A stretch of DNA of 64,000 nt from Moraxella ovis. GTDB lineage: Bacteria > Pseudomonadota > Gammaproteobacteria > Pseudomonadales > Moraxellaceae. The position numbers and the translations under genes were made by a program. This document shows, piece by piece, positions 63,263 to 64,000 of the stretch; the first letter of the stretch is position 1, and each line of letters starts with the position of its first letter. The stretch covers positions 930,001 through 994,000 of the forward strand of contig NZ_UGPW01000001.1 in assembly GCF_900453105.1 (NCBI RefSeq), given 5' to 3'. The notes below the pieces were generated by a model that worked only from the letters and a program-made list of their open reading frames with translations, was not told the DNA's origin and did no database searches.

Positions 63263-64000
63263 ATGAAGCATATCAATGTGAAACCGGCCCTTGCTCTAAC
63301 TGTGCTGTCTGCAGCAGTATTAACCGCATGTAATAACACAGCGCCAGTTAAGCAGCCACCCATCAAAATCGTACATGGCACCAGCATGCCACAGCCTGCA
63401 CCGATGCCCAAGCCTGTGGTGATACCACCGCCACAGCCTGCACCGCAAGTTCAAATGCCAACGGCGCGTTATTATGCTAATTTTGATGAATGGAAACGCG
63501 ATTTTATCAATCGCACCATCGCCCAAGGCTATGAGGCGGGCTCAGTTCATCGCCTGATGAGCGGCGCAAGCTTGAATCAAAGAGTAATTGATCTTGATCG
63601 TTCTCAGGCTGAATTTACCAAGATGCCTTGGGAATATGTCAATGGCGCAGCATCGTCGAATCGCGTCAATCAAGGACGCGCTAAAATCAGCCAGTATCCA
63701 ACCACTTTCAATAACGCCCAAAACAACTACGGTGTTCCAAAAGAGATCGTCGCAGCGATCTGGGGCATGGAGTCTTCATTTGGTGCAGGCATGGGCAGCA
63801 TGGATCTGGTCAGCGCCTTATCGACCTTGGCTTATGATGGACGTCGCCGCCAGTTTGCAGAAGATCAGTTGATCGCCATGTTAAAAATGATCAACCGCGG
63901 TGATGCATCTATTAGTCAGCTAAAAGGTTCGTGGGCAGGCGGTATGGGTCACACACAATTCATCCCAAGCACTTGGATGAATGAAGGTATTGATGGTAAT
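63263..64000 (+). CDS. Lytic murein transglycosylase lipoprotein, MltB-type (partial)
   Basis: The gene runs off the 3' edge after 246 codons. A signal peptide ends in the lipobox LTAC (Cys at residue 23), followed by a Pro-rich linker (about residues 34-75). The SLT_2 catalytic domain then begins with FDEWKRDFINRTIAQGY. The catalytic glutamate is in AAIWGMESSFGAGMGS, followed by GSWAGGMGHTQFIPSTW, the standard MltB/MltG-like family segment. Such enzymes cleave peptidoglycan to anhydromuropeptides, the substrate of the AmpG permease encoded at 31940. The C-terminal part, including any PG-binding domain, is outside the window. Confidence 0.9.
   Translation, partial: MKHINVKPALALTVLSAAVLTACNNTAPVKQPPIKIVHGTSMPQPAPMPKPVVIPPPQPAPQVQMPTARYYANFDEWKRDFINRTIAQGYEAGSVHRLMSGASLNQRVIDLDRSQAEFTKMPWEYVNGAASSNRVNQGRAKISQYPTTFNNAQNNYGVPKEIVAAIWGMESSFGAGMGSMDLVSALSTLAYDGRRRQFAEDQLIAMLKMINRGDASISQLKGSWAGGMGHTQFIPSTWMNEGIDGN

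Noticed and set aside
1..64000. Search by eye for tRNA, rRNA, CRISPR, insertion sequences or phage genes
   Set aside because: No cloverleaf-like intergenic sequences, rRNA segments, repeat-spacer arrays, transposase motifs or integrases were recognised; short or divergent ones could be missed without a scan.

Overview
This window looks like chromosomal DNA of a gammaproteobacterium of the family Moraxellaceae, most likely the genus Moraxella. This is inferred from gene content, with no database search. The signs are a glycine-rich Hfq of about 216 residues, a two-domain glycosyltransferase like Moraxella Lgt3 next to lipooligosaccharide (LOS) genes, a queD-tsaE-miaA-hfq cluster, an entericidin-like lipoprotein, and moderate GC content (mid-40s by eye). 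No rRNA, tRNA, CRISPR array, prophage, transposase or integrase was seen. The 3' end cuts through a lytic transglycosylase gene.

Layout. 0-8.2 kb: UbiH-type hydroxylase, lysine exporter, MscS channel, the 23S rRNA methyltransferase fusion RlmKL, TtcA and AroQ. 8.2-13.8 kb: cold-shock protein with a long leader, an unrecognised exported protein, a DEAD-box helicase, HemW, an entericidin-like gene without a normal start codon, TrmL and a tusD-tusC-tusE cluster without tusB. 13.8-22.3 kb: glnE, then a four-gene minus-strand LOS/glycan operon (Lgt3-like enzyme, ManC, two more glycosyltransferases), then an Lrp-type regulator. 22.3-29.3 kb: a REP-like inverted pair before leuA, two decayed genes facing each other (a yjgR/HerA-like ATPase and an EamA transporter), an orphan TerD-like protein, a META+DUF4377 lipoprotein and ruvC. 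29.3-38 kb: FxsA, a MORN-repeat protein, a CysB-like regulator, AmpG, prmC, a moeB/thiF-type gene, an ABC1/UbiB kinase and a DUF3482 GTPase. 38-45.2 kb: carboxynorspermidine decarboxylase and dehydrogenase, queD-tsaE-miaA-hfq, and a SulP transporter. 45.2-53.2 kb: a broken phospholipase-D-family gene, sodA, the yciB-yciI-mnmC operon and lon. 53.2-64 kb: a YuiF-type antiporter, a small lipoprotein plus two M16 peptidases, ftsY, ogt, pyrD-cvpA-purF and the partial transglycosylase.

How the genes fit together. Most are housekeeping. One theme is anticodon-loop tRNA modification: TtcA (C32), TrmL, Tus, MnmC and QueD (position 34), and TsaE and MiaA (position 37). Envelope functions form a second theme: LOS synthesis, AmpG with the lytic transglycosylase, several lipoproteins, MscS, YciB and FxsA. 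The accessory signal lies in the AT-rich glycosyltransferase operon and in the decayed genes. I found no convincing new multi-gene system. The observations most worth checking are the entericidin gene with ACG in place of ATG, the internally duplicated glycosyltransferase, the three multiply disrupted genes and the repeat-bearing lrp-leuA intergenic region.
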